The notes below the pieces were generated by a model. It saw only the letters and a list, made by a program, of their open reading frames with translations. It was not told the DNA's origin and ran no database searches. Shown one piece after another: positions 56,926-64,000 of a DNA stretch of 64,000 nucleotides (within the stretch, counting starts at the first letter, position 1; the number at the start of each line of letters is the position of its first letter). Position numbers and translations under genes: made by a program. Source of the stretch: Pseudomonas serboccidentalis (lineage in GTDB: Bacteria; Pseudomonadota; Gammaproteobacteria; Pseudomonadales; Pseudomonadaceae); NCBI RefSeq assembly GCF_028830055.1, contig NZ_CP101655.1, positions 2,786,498 to 2,850,497 on the forward strand. The letters run 5' to 3'.

Positions 56926-57738
56926 TCACGGATAGCTGAACGACTTCACCAACGTCAACTCCCCCACCGCCCGCATCGGCACGATAAACGTCTCCATCTT
57001 CTCGCTTGGCGTACCTTCCTCGGTAATCACCGTCACCTGCGCCGTGGTCAGCGGCTGCACAGCCTCATCGTCGCCCTCGTCATCCCCGCGATACCCACCG
57101 CCGAAGTAGTTCACATACACCAGATACTGGCCCTTGATCGGCGCCGGCATGGCGAAGATTTCCGGGCCGTAGCCGGTGGTGACGTCGACGTCGAGCGCTG
57201 CGCCGTTGGGGGCGGTGCGGTCGCCGTACCAGATGTGGGCGCCGTCGGGGGTAATCAGGTGCAGGTCGAGATCGGTGCCGTCGCTGTCCCAGGCCAGCAG
57301 TACGCGCAGTTTCGCCGGGGTGGCGCCGCCGCTGGCGTTGAGGAACTGGGTGCGGTGGCGCTGCTGGCCGTCGGGGCTACGCACTTCGACGCTGTTGCTG
57401 CCGTTGGGGAAGGAGAACGGGCGGTCGAAACGGCCGCTGTCATCGATTTTCAGCGGCATGCTGACGCCATTGACGATCAGTCGGCCGGGTTCCTTGCTCT
57501 TGGGGGTGGCTTTGATTTCGCCGCTGATGCGCGCGGTGTTGGCCTGGCCGACCGGGGTGTTCACCGAGGAGGCCGGGTAGTTGACGGTCTGGCGGAAGTT
57601 TTCGCCTTCGCCCTGGGCCGCGCCGGTGCGCCAGCCGCCGACCGGGGTGTCGAGTTTGACGCTGTCGGCGGCCATTGCCATCGGCAATGCATTGAACGCG
57701 CAGAGCAACAGCAAGACCTGTGGATAACGGAGTGTCAT
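56926..57738 (-). CDS. magF: MagF-like DUF2135 secreted protein (YfaP family)
   Basis: 270 residues. Signal peptide about 1-23 (cleaved after AMA). A beta-sandwich-like stretch (about 60-130) precedes the DUF2135 core (about 140-265), which has VLLAWDSDGTDLDLHLITPDGA, an Asp-rich possible metal site, then IKGQYLVYVNYFGGG. E. coli YfaP and P. aeruginosa MagF (PA4487 from memory) are the relatives; MagF was reported in complexes with the macroglobulin MagD. It lies 3 bases after magE and is the last gene of the operon. Confidence 0.85.
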   Translation of the reverse strand: MTLRYPQVLLLLCAFNALPMAMAADSVKLDTPVGGWRTGAAQGEGENFRQTVNYPASSVNTPVGQANTARISGEIKATPKSKEPGRLIVNGVSMPLKIDDSGRFDRPFSFPNGSNSVEVRSPDGQQRHRTQFLNASGGATPAKLRVLLAWDSDGTDLDLHLITPDGAHIWYGDRTAPNGAALDVDVTTGYGPEIFAMPAPIKGQYLVYVNYFGGGYRGDDEGDDEAVQPLTTAQVTVITEEGTPSEKMETFIVPMRAVGELTLVKSFSYP

Positions 57739-57741
57739 GGT

Positions 57742-59361
57742 CTATTCCAGCAAGAGGTGACGGGCGAGCCCTTCGATGTAGGTTTCATCCTGGCCATTGG
57801 GATGTGCTTCAAAGGCCAGGTGCAGGTATTCATGAGTCAGGTCGAGGCGATCCTGCAGCGTCAGCACGCCGCGCACGTATATACGCTGGCGTTCGCGATC
57901 GACAAACGGACGGCCGAAAGCCAGTTTGCACACGGCGAACGTGCTGACTTCGTTGTAGCCGGTTTCGCTTTCCAGCGTCGGACGCCAGCCGCGACGCTGC
58001 TTTTGCAGCCAGTCCTGGGCAGCGGGCAGCGCTTCGCAGGAGGCCACCGGGTTGTCCCAGCGACTGAGGCTCGCGCGTGGATAGGCGTGCAGCAGAATCG
58101 CGTCGTAGCGCTGGCCGGCGTTGGCTTGTTCAACGGCTTGTTGCCAGGCAAGTTTGTCCGGGCCGGGTTGATCGGAGTGATAGGTGACCGTGCTACCGGC
58201 CAGCACCAGATCCGCCGTCCACGCCGCGATGCTGCGCGACTCCGCCGAGGCCGGGCGCGGGGCGACACGCTGACGGTTGCTGCTGTCGTCGATGCTCAGG
58301 CAATCGCCGTTGCGCGTGGCGTTTTGCAGCAGATACGTGCGGATCGCCACGGCCAGTGCCTTGGCGGCTTCAGCGGGTTCAGGCTTGGCTTCGCGCTCAA
58401 GGACGCGGGCGACGTATTCTTCGCGATCGAGTCTTGCGACCAGTTTGTCGTTGAGCAGAAACAATTCGCCGGCGCTGTGGATATCCAGCGCATTGCCGTT
58501 GGCGAATTCGACGCGGTAGTCGCCCTGCAGCGGGCCGGACGTCACCACCCGCTCGCCCGCCAAAACCCGCGTCAACGGATAGCGCGAGAACAGCCCGACC
58601 TCGACACAACGCCCCGCCTCGGCCGGCCATGCCGCCGGCAACACCGTCGCCAGTGCCTGGCCGTAATGACGCAGAACCATCTGACTGGTGCCGCGCCCAC
58701 CGGCCCAGATCGGCGAACCGTCCACCGTCCAACCGGCGAAACCGCCCTGCCGCGATTGCGGATCCTGATCGGCGAGCCAGCTCCAGGTCTTCACCCGCAA
58801 GCGCCCGCCCAGCTCGCCGACGACATTGCCGTCCGCCGCGTTCAACACGACGTCGAGCAATACGCGGCGCATCTGATCCTGCGCCGGCAGCAACGACAAC
58901 ACCTTCAGCAAGTCAGCCACGGAAACCCGAGTTGCCGGTTGCACGGTTGGCAAATCCAGCAACCACGACGGCGCCTGCCGCTCCTGCCAATAGGTTCGCC
59001 AATCGCCAGCATTTATACCCAACCGCGTCGGTTCAAAGTACAACCCGCAGGATTTCACCAACGCCTGATCCCGCTCGATCTTGCCACCCGCCGAGCAGCA
59101 ATAAATCTCATCCTTGGACTGCCCGCGACATTCATACGCCGGCTCGCGAGCACCGGTATCCACCAGCCATGCGTACACGAACAATTTCCACAGGCTGCCC
59201 AGCGGCGTATCCAGCGTCGACGGTAATGGCTCGCGCGCGATCAGTTGCGTGTGATTCAACGACAACAACTCGCCCTTGTACGCCAGCCGCAACGGTTCAT
59301 CCTGCGCCGTCGCCAGCGCAGGCATCACACACATCAGCAGCCACAGCAGCGGCCGGTTCAT
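57742..59361 (-). CDS. magE: MagE-like DUF2300 protein with PBP-like, SpoIID-like and HExxH modules
   Basis: 539 residues; signal peptide 1-19. It is the DUF2300/YfaQ family. Read closely it has three parts. (1) Residues 45-225 resemble a penicillin-binding domain: SxxK at S56-L-W-K59, a helix with SCG at 104-106 in the SxN place, and K191-T-W in the KTG place. (2) Residues about 260-430 resemble SpoIID/LytB: REEYVARVLEREAKPEPAE, then AAKALAVAIRTYLL and VTYHSD. (3) A C-terminal zinc-peptidase motif H510-E-Y-L-H514 is followed by acidic DETYIEGLA. Family membership is well supported; the three-module reading is my inference by eye. It sits between magD and magF with gaps of 1 and 3 bases. Confidence 0.82.
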   Translation of the reverse strand: MNRPLLWLLMCVMPALATAQDEPLRLAYKGELLSLNHTQLIAREPLPSTLDTPLGSLWKLFVYAWLVDTGAREPAYECRGQSKDEIYCCSAGGKIERDQALVKSCGLYFEPTRLGINAGDWRTYWQERQAPSWLLDLPTVQPATRVSVADLLKVLSLLPAQDQMRRVLLDVVLNAADGNVVGELGGRLRVKTWSWLADQDPQSRQGGFAGWTVDGSPIWAGGRGTSQMVLRHYGQALATVLPAAWPAEAGRCVEVGLFSRYPLTRVLAGERVVTSGPLQGDYRVEFANGNALDIHSAGELFLLNDKLVARLDREEYVARVLEREAKPEPAEAAKALAVAIRTYLLQNATRNGDCLSIDDSSNRQRVAPRPASAESRSIAAWTADLVLAGSTVTYHSDQPGPDKLAWQQAVEQANAGQRYDAILLHAYPRASLSRWDNPVASCEALPAAQDWLQKQRRGWRPTLESETGYNEVSTFAVCKLAFGRPFVDRERQRIYVRGVLTLQDRLDLTHEYLHLAFEAHPNGQDETYIEGLARHLLLE

Positions 59362-59362
59362 G

Positions 59363-62300
59363 TCAGTTGACCGTGACCTGACCGAGGGCGGCTTTCGCTT
59401 CCTGGGCCTGATGCTGCGGCGCGTAGACCTGAGTGAAACGTACCGGCGGCAGGTTGAACTGGCCCTTCTGCGAGAAACGCACCAGATGGCGCAGACGCAA
59501 TTCGCCGCTCAGTGCATCCACCGGCACCGCGTAGGCCAGTTGCCCCGGTTCGAAGCGCGCCTTCTCCAGCGCGGTCGGTTCGGTGCCGTCCTTGCCCTGC
59601 AACTTGATGCCCCAGGTGGTGCGCTCGACATCGGCTCCCGGTGGCAGCGGCACTTCGAGCATGCCGTAGCGCAGCGGTTTCGGTGCCTTGCTGGTGAGGA
59701 TCACTTCGTCCAGGTACAGGCTGTCGCTGGACAGCGGCTTGCTGCCGACCGGCTCCAGTTTGAAGGTGAACGCTTCGTCGCCCGGCACCAGTCGCGACAG
59801 ACGCCGGGTGATGGTCACGGCCATTGGGTCGACGGCCGGTTGCTGGGTCTGGAAGCTCAGCGCCGCCCGCAGCGGGCGCTCCTGAGTACCGGACACCGAC
59901 AACATACTCGGCACCGGTGTCGCGCCCTGCCAAGTCCAGAACATCTCGCCGGTCGCGCCGTAGTTTTTCTTCCAGCCCTCACCCGGCATCAGCGCGATGG
60001 TCGGCGACGCCTGTGCGATGCTGCGTTGCAACCAGCTCAGCGCCAAGGCGCGTTCGAGGGTCGATTGTTGTGGCAGCAGACGTTGCAGCAGCGCGGTCGC
60101 ACGGGCCTGATCGAACGGTTGCAGCGACAGGTTCAGCGCCTCGGCAAACGGCTGCGAACTGACCGCCAGACGCTGTTGCGCCGCGCCAACCTGACGATTG
60201 AACGCCTCCGAGAACGCGACTTTCGACTGCGTGGCCAACGAAGCGGTCAACACCCGCGCCGCCGCCAGACCGAGCGCCGAATCCGGGTCGCTCATCACCA
60301 GGCTGTCTGCGCCATCGTCCATCAGGGTTTCCGCGTTGCCTTCACCGGCCTTGGCCAGATCGTCCATCAAACCGCTGAGCAAGGTGTTCACCGGCAGGTG
60401 CATTTGCTTGGCGAACGACAGGATCAGCGCCCGTTGCAGCAGCGGCGTGTTCGGCGCTTGCTTGGCGTAGACCTCCAGCACTCGCTGCCAATGCTCCGGC
60501 GGCAAGGTCAGGTCCAGCACCTGACTGGCGTTCCAGTCGGCGTAGTAGGCGTAAGCGGTAAGGAAGGCATCCGGCTCACCGTCGTAACCCCACCAGGTGA
60601 AGCTCGCCGACGGCCCGGCCATTTGCACCAGACGCAGGCGGCTGTTCTGCATGATCAGGCGCAAGCGATCGCGGATCTGCGGGCTCGACGCCAGCGACGG
60701 ATAAGCGATGCTCAGCGGCAGCAAACGGCTGGCCGTCTGCTCGACGCCGCCGTACGGATAGCTCAGCAGATCATCGAGGGCAGAGCGGAACAGCGCTTGC
60801 GGACTGTCATCCAGACGCAGGCGAATGTCGGTGGCGTCGGCCGGCAGGCTCAACGGGGTATCGCCGCTGGCGACGTCGAGGCTTTGGGTTTGCGTCACTT
60901 GCCAGCCGTCACCGGTAGCGCTCAGGCGCACGACCAAGGCGTCAGCGGTTTTACCGTCCTGCACCAGTTCGGCGGTCCACTCACCCGAGGCCAGGGCGAA
61001 CGCTGGCAGCGGCACGTAGTTGATGCCGTTGTTCAGGGTCACCGGCAGGCGTTGTTCGGCGCCCGCGTAATGGGTGACCAGCTCAGCCTTGACCGGTTTC
61101 CCAGCCTGGCTGAAGGCGAACACCCCGAGCTGCGGCTGATCGCCTTTGCGGAATTTGCTCGGCCCGCTCCACTTCAGGTACAGCGGTTTTTCCGAACGCA
61201 CGAACTGTTTCTTCTGCCCGACCTGCCCGTCATCGGCGATGGCCCGGGCGGTGATGCGCCAGCGGGTCAGCGAGTCCGGCATCTTGAAGGTGAAACGGGT
61301 TTTGCCGTCGGCGCCTGTGAGCAACTCCGGCTGCCATGCGGCGGTGTCGACGTCTTCACGACGCGGACGCTCCAGCACCTTCACCCCACGCTCGCTGCGG
61401 TTGGCCTTGCCCGGCGCGCCGGGGCTGCCCGGCAGTGCCACGTCGTAACTGATGAACGACAGGCTGGCGCTGGTGCGCACGTTGTTGCGCCGAGGGTGAT
61501 AGAAGAACTGGTCGATGGTCGGCGCGACCTCCGGTTGCAGTGCATAGACCATTTCATCGACGACGCTGACGGTCAGGTGCGCCGGCACCGCTTTGCCGGC
61601 GAACTGCGTGGTCAGGTCGACGGTGACCGTATCACCCGGTTGATACACCGCTTTGTCGGTGCTGATCGCCACGTCGATTTGCGGGGCAATCACCTTGATC
61701 CCGGCGTTCTGGAAGCTGTACTGACCACCCTTGGTGTAGAGCACCGAGAAGGTCAGGTTCGGCGCGAAGCTGTCCTTCACCGGAATGCGCGCGCGGTATT
61801 GGGTGTCGCTGAGTTTTTCCAGTTTCAGCCAGTCGCCGCCCTTGCCCAGCAGCGCGGTGGCTTCAACCTTGTCGCGCTCCAGCGACAGCAGTGCATCGCT
61901 GACTGGCTCAGGGAAGGTGATCAGCGCCAGCGCTTCATCGCCGGCCTTGTACTCGGGTTTGTCTAGGACGATTTCCACAGTGCCCGGCACCGCTTTGACG
62001 CCGTCGCCGGTGACCGAATGGCCGGTAGCGCCAAGGACGCGACCGTGCTGATCTTTCAGCGTCAGGTTGTAAGTACCCGGACGTTCGAAGGCCATGCTGA
62101 AGCCCTTGTCAGTCGCCGCCAGTTTGCCTTCGCCAGTGCTCTGGTCTTCCAGACGCACCCAGCTGTAGCTACTCGGGGTGACCGCTTTGCTCTGCTCGCT
62201 GCCACCCTCGTTGGCGTAGCTGAACGCGACTTTGTCCTTGACCGCGCTGAAGCGTTGCGGCGCACTCAGGCGGAAGCTCGCGGCGCCACGGTCGATGAGG

Positions 62301-63937
62301 ATTTCCTTGGTGGTCTTGACCCGATACGCTGCGCCATCGCTGGCAAACACGGTGAGCATGTAGCGACTCGGTTTGTCGGCGGCCGGCAGGTCGAGGGTCG
62401 CGTTGCCCTTGCTGTCGGTGGTCAGTTCGGTGCTGCTCAGCTCTACCGGGAATTGCCCGAGGTATTGCAGCTCGTTGTCGACCATCGACAGTTGCTGGGC
62501 GCGCAGGCTCAGGGTCAGTTTGGCGTTGGCCACCGGTTTGCCGTCCGGGTAGAGCAGCACCAGACTGCCCTTCACCGGCTCGCCTGTGCGGTAATCCTGC
62601 TTGGCCAGATTCAGCGAGATTTCGAAGTGCGGCTTGATGTATTCCGCGACGCGGAAGGCACTGCTGTAGGCCTGATCCTTGTAGTTGAAACGAATCTCGT
62701 AACCACCGGCCACGGCGTTATCCGGCAACTGGAACCGGCCTTGAGTGCCGGCCTTCGAGTCGAGTTTCAGGTCAAGGTGCTGCAGCTCGGTGCCGGTGGC
62801 GTCGAGCACGCTGACCGTGACATCTGCCGCACCGGGCAACACCGAATCCCGAGCATTCTTGAACTCGCGACCAACGATCTTCAGCGACACCCAGTCACCC
62901 GGGCGATACAGCGGCCGGTCGGTGAACGCGTAGAGTTTGGTGTCGTAGATTTCGCTGTCGTAATAGAAGTTCTCGGAGACGAACACCCCGCCCTCTTCGT
63001 CTTCGCCGATCACGAACGAACGCTCGGGGCTGACGTGTTTCAGGCGCAGCAAACCATCGGCATCGGTGGCACCGCTGCTCATCACGCCGAGGCCGTCGGT
63101 CCACAGCACATTGACCTTCGGCACCGAACTGCCTTCGTGTTTGCGCGCCGCCCACACCAGCAATTCATCACCGGCAATCTTGCTCACCGCCACCGTGTTG
63201 GAGACGAAGACCATGGTGGTCGCGCGGTACTTGCCGATCAGCGCCTCGACCAGGTACAGGCCCGGTTTCAGGTTGCCCAACGGGATGTACACGTTGCCCG
63301 GGGCAACGCTGACGAACTCGCTGGAAGACCCGGCCAGATTGACCCCGGCCGGCGGCTGGATCGGTTTGGCCTGCCACAGCGGATAGCGGAACTGGCTGAC
63401 CACCGGCAGACCCGGGATCAAGGCAAATTGCGGCTGCGCGTCGTACGGAGTCGGCGCGGCGATGGCGTTGCCCATCTTCAGTTCCGGCACTTCCTCGGTG
63501 ACTTGCTTGCGCGACTCGTAGGAGAACGCGCGCTGCATCACCCGACGGGATTTGCGGTACCAGTTGTCCCACAGGTACGCGAGGGTGTTGGACAGACCTT
63601 CGCCCTTGAACTGGCCGTCGCTGACCACACGGTGCAAGTTCTTCTGGCGCTTGAGGAAATCCAGCGGCTTGTCGATGCGGTACACGCGGATGTCGGCGCC
63701 GCCATAGGGTTCCATGCGAAAGCGACGGTAGTCGCGGCCCGGTGCTTCGAGGCGCACCATCGCCTGCTCGTCCGCCGCGAAACTGCTGTCGGCCAGCAGG
63801 AAGAAGCTTTCACCGGTGACCGGCGTGTAGCCGCTCGGCTCCACCGAATCTTCAGCGTTGACGGTCGCCAATGGCAGCAACAGCGCCAGCAGCACAGATA
63901 CTCGGGAGCAGATACGCAACATGCGGGCACCGGTCAT
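59363..63937 (-). CDS. magD: Bacterial alpha-2-macroglobulin MagD (thioester-less)
   Basis: 1524 residues from ATG 63937, which overlaps the stop of the preceding gene (ATGA). Signal peptide about 1-28, with no lipobox Cys. Long series of MG/fibronectin-like beta domains, the A2M signature region, and an alpha-helical TED-like domain near residues 1050-1300. The thioester site reads G1064-V-E-Q in place of C-x-E-Q, so no thioester can form. A Pro/Gly/basic stretch ([17 protein letters not shown], from residue 835) is a good bait-region candidate. P. aeruginosa MagD (PA4489 from memory) also lacks the thioester and associates with MagA, MagB, MagF and PBP1b. Periplasmic peptidase trap or wall-sensing scaffold. 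Confidence 0.9.
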   Translation of the reverse strand: MTGARMLRICSRVSVLLALLLPLATVNAEDSVEPSGYTPVTGESFFLLADSSFAADEQAMVRLEAPGRDYRRFRMEPYGGADIRVYRIDKPLDFLKRQKNLHRVVSDGQFKGEGLSNTLAYLWDNWYRKSRRVMQRAFSYESRKQVTEEVPELKMGNAIAAPTPYDAQPQFALIPGLPVVSQFRYPLWQAKPIQPPAGVNLAGSSSEFVSVAPGNVYIPLGNLKPGLYLVEALIGKYRATTMVFVSNTVAVSKIAGDELLVWAARKHEGSSVPKVNVLWTDGLGVMSSGATDADGLLRLKHVSPERSFVIGEDEEGGVFVSENFYYDSEIYDTKLYAFTDRPLYRPGDWVSLKIVGREFKNARDSVLPGAADVTVSVLDATGTELQHLDLKLDSKAGTQGRFQLPDNAVAGGYEIRFNYKDQAYSSAFRVAEYIKPHFEISLNLAKQDYRTGEPVKGSLVLLYPDGKPVANAKLTLSLRAQQLSMVDNELQYLGQFPVELSSTELTTDSKGNATLDLPAADKPSRYMLTVFASDGAAYRVKTTKEILIDRGAASFRLSAPQRFSAVKDKVAFSYANEGGSEQSKAVTPSSYSWVRLEDQSTGEGKLAATDKGFSMAFERPGTYNLTLKDQHGRVLGATGHSVTGDGVKAVPGTVEIVLDKPEYKAGDEALALITFPEPVSDALLSLERDKVEATALLGKGGDWLKLEKLSDTQYRARIPVKDSFAPNLTFSVLYTKGGQYSFQNAGIKVIAPQIDVAISTDKAVYQPGDTVTVDLTTQFAGKAVPAHLTVSVVDEMVYALQPEVAPTIDQFFYHPRRNNVRTSASLSFISYDVALPGSPGAPGKANRSERGVKVLERPRREDVDTAAWQPELLTGADGKTRFTFKMPDSLTRWRITARAIADDGQVGQKKQFVRSEKPLYLKWSGPSKFRKGDQPQLGVFAFSQAGKPVKAELVTHYAGAEQRLPVTLNNGINYVPLPAFALASGEWTAELVQDGKTADALVVRLSATGDGWQVTQTQSLDVASGDTPLSLPADATDIRLRLDDSPQALFRSALDDLLSYPYGGVEQTASRLLPLSIAYPSLASSPQIRDRLRLIMQNSRLRLVQMAGPSASFTWWGYDGEPDAFLTAYAYYADWNASQVLDLTLPPEHWQRVLEVYAKQAPNTPLLQRALILSFAKQMHLPVNTLLSGLMDDLAKAGEGNAETLMDDGADSLVMSDPDSALGLAAARVLTASLATQSKVAFSEAFNRQVGAAQQRLAVSSQPFAEALNLSLQPFDQARATALLQRLLPQQSTLERALALSWLQRSIAQASPTIALMPGEGWKKNYGATGEMFWTWQGATPVPSMLSVSGTQERPLRAALSFQTQQPAVDPMAVTITRRLSRLVPGDEAFTFKLEPVGSKPLSSDSLYLDEVILTSKAPKPLRYGMLEVPLPPGADVERTTWGIKLQGKDGTEPTALEKARFEPGQLAYAVPVDALSGELRLRHLVRFSQKGQFNLPPVRFTQVYAPQHQAQEAKAALGQVTVN

Positions 63938-64000
63938 TGGGAGAGAAAGTTCAGTCGATAGACGCCGATGAAGTTGGGGTTGGCTGCGTCGGGTATCCAT
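63934..64000 (-). CDS. 3' end of upstream mag gene (magC/DUF1175-like), cut by window edge
   Basis: In the frame one base off from magD, the last 22 codons before 64000 read [21 protein letters not shown] and stop at TGA 63936-63934, overlapping the magD ATG. That ending and the overlap fit a gene upstream of magD in the same operon; in E. coli and P. aeruginosa a DUF1175 (YfaT/MagC) protein is encoded there. The fragment is too short for certain family assignment. Confidence 0.55.
   Translation of the reverse strand, partial: WIPDAANPNFIGVYRLNFLSQ

Noticed and set aside
57235..63961. Plus-strand frames of 663, 896 and 647 codons across the mag genes
   Set aside because: Antisense shadows of magF, magE and magD. 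They lack ribosome-binding sites and are rich in Gln/Arg/His as expected for shadows.

Overview
The window is chromosomal DNA from a fluorescent-group Pseudomonas (P. fluorescens-like). Four things point there: high GC in coding regions, dense Pseudomonas-type REP palindromes of three families, the gene order ladS-thiD-thiE-hemL / miaB-ybeZ-ybeY-corC-lnt-leuS-lptE-holA / lipA-lipB-ybeD-dacA-rlpA-mltB-rodA-mrdA-rlmH-rsfS-nadD-proA / ubiX-mpl-eatR-aldehyde dehydrogenase-eat-eutBC-dedA-mtfA-ppa, which I recall as matching the PA3974-PA4031 stretch of P. aeruginosa, and the protein families themselves. No rRNA, tRNA, CRISPR array, insertion sequence or prophage is visible.

Layout. 1-4.3 kb: start of the LadS sensor (cut by the left edge), divergent from thiD-thiE-hemL (thiamine and haem/tetrapyrrole precursors). 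4.4-12.3 kb: Sel1-repeat protein, DUF1820 protein, miaB, then ybeZ-ybeY-corC-lnt (16S rRNA maturation and lipoprotein acylation), a YdcF-type envelope protein and a small unknown. 12.5-19.7 kb: leuS-lptE-holA, the ribosome-rescue gene arfA with a terminator hairpin inside its own reading frame, a lipoprotein lytic transglycosylase, and ldcA. 20-31.5 kb, all on the minus strand: a cell-wall elongation and housekeeping block running proA-nadD-rsfS-rlmH-mrdA-rodA-mltB-rlpA, then dacA-ybeD-lipB-lipA. 31.6-42 kb: mpg, a DedA-PAP2 fusion, two AT-rich orphan genes, a LON-domain protein, lrgAB, a MaoC hydratase, a lipoprotein with twelve MORN repeats fused to a C13 (legumain/GPI8-type) peptidase, a small NAD(P)-binding protein, a YceK-like lipoprotein, ubiX and mpl.

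42-50 kb is a compact ethanolamine catabolic unit without a microcompartment. EatR (sigma54 activator) is divergent from an acetaldehyde dehydrogenase. The permease Eat and the ammonia-lyase subunits EutB/EutC follow. Two near-consensus sigma54 promoters and a candidate activator palindrome are visible. 50-53 kb: acetyltransferase, dedA, mtfA, ppa. 53-55.3 kb is the accessory patch: an orphan S24 (CI/LexA-like) repressor with operator-like inverted repeats, AT-rich DNA and a small unknown gene. A chemoreceptor with a candidate FliA promoter follows.

56.9-64 kb (minus strand) is the distal half of a bacterial alpha-2-macroglobulin operon (mag/yfa type): the last codons of a magC-like gene, magD (macroglobulin with the thioester Cys replaced by Gly), magE and magF. 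MagE (DUF2300) is the most striking object here. Its sequence reads as three enzyme-like modules in one secreted protein: a penicillin-binding-protein-like N-terminus, a SpoIID-like middle and an HExxH C-terminus. This suggests a direct peptidoglycan role for the macroglobulin system. Fifteen REP elements punctuate the gene borders; one family occurs in two opposite arm orientations that track the orientation of the flanking genes.
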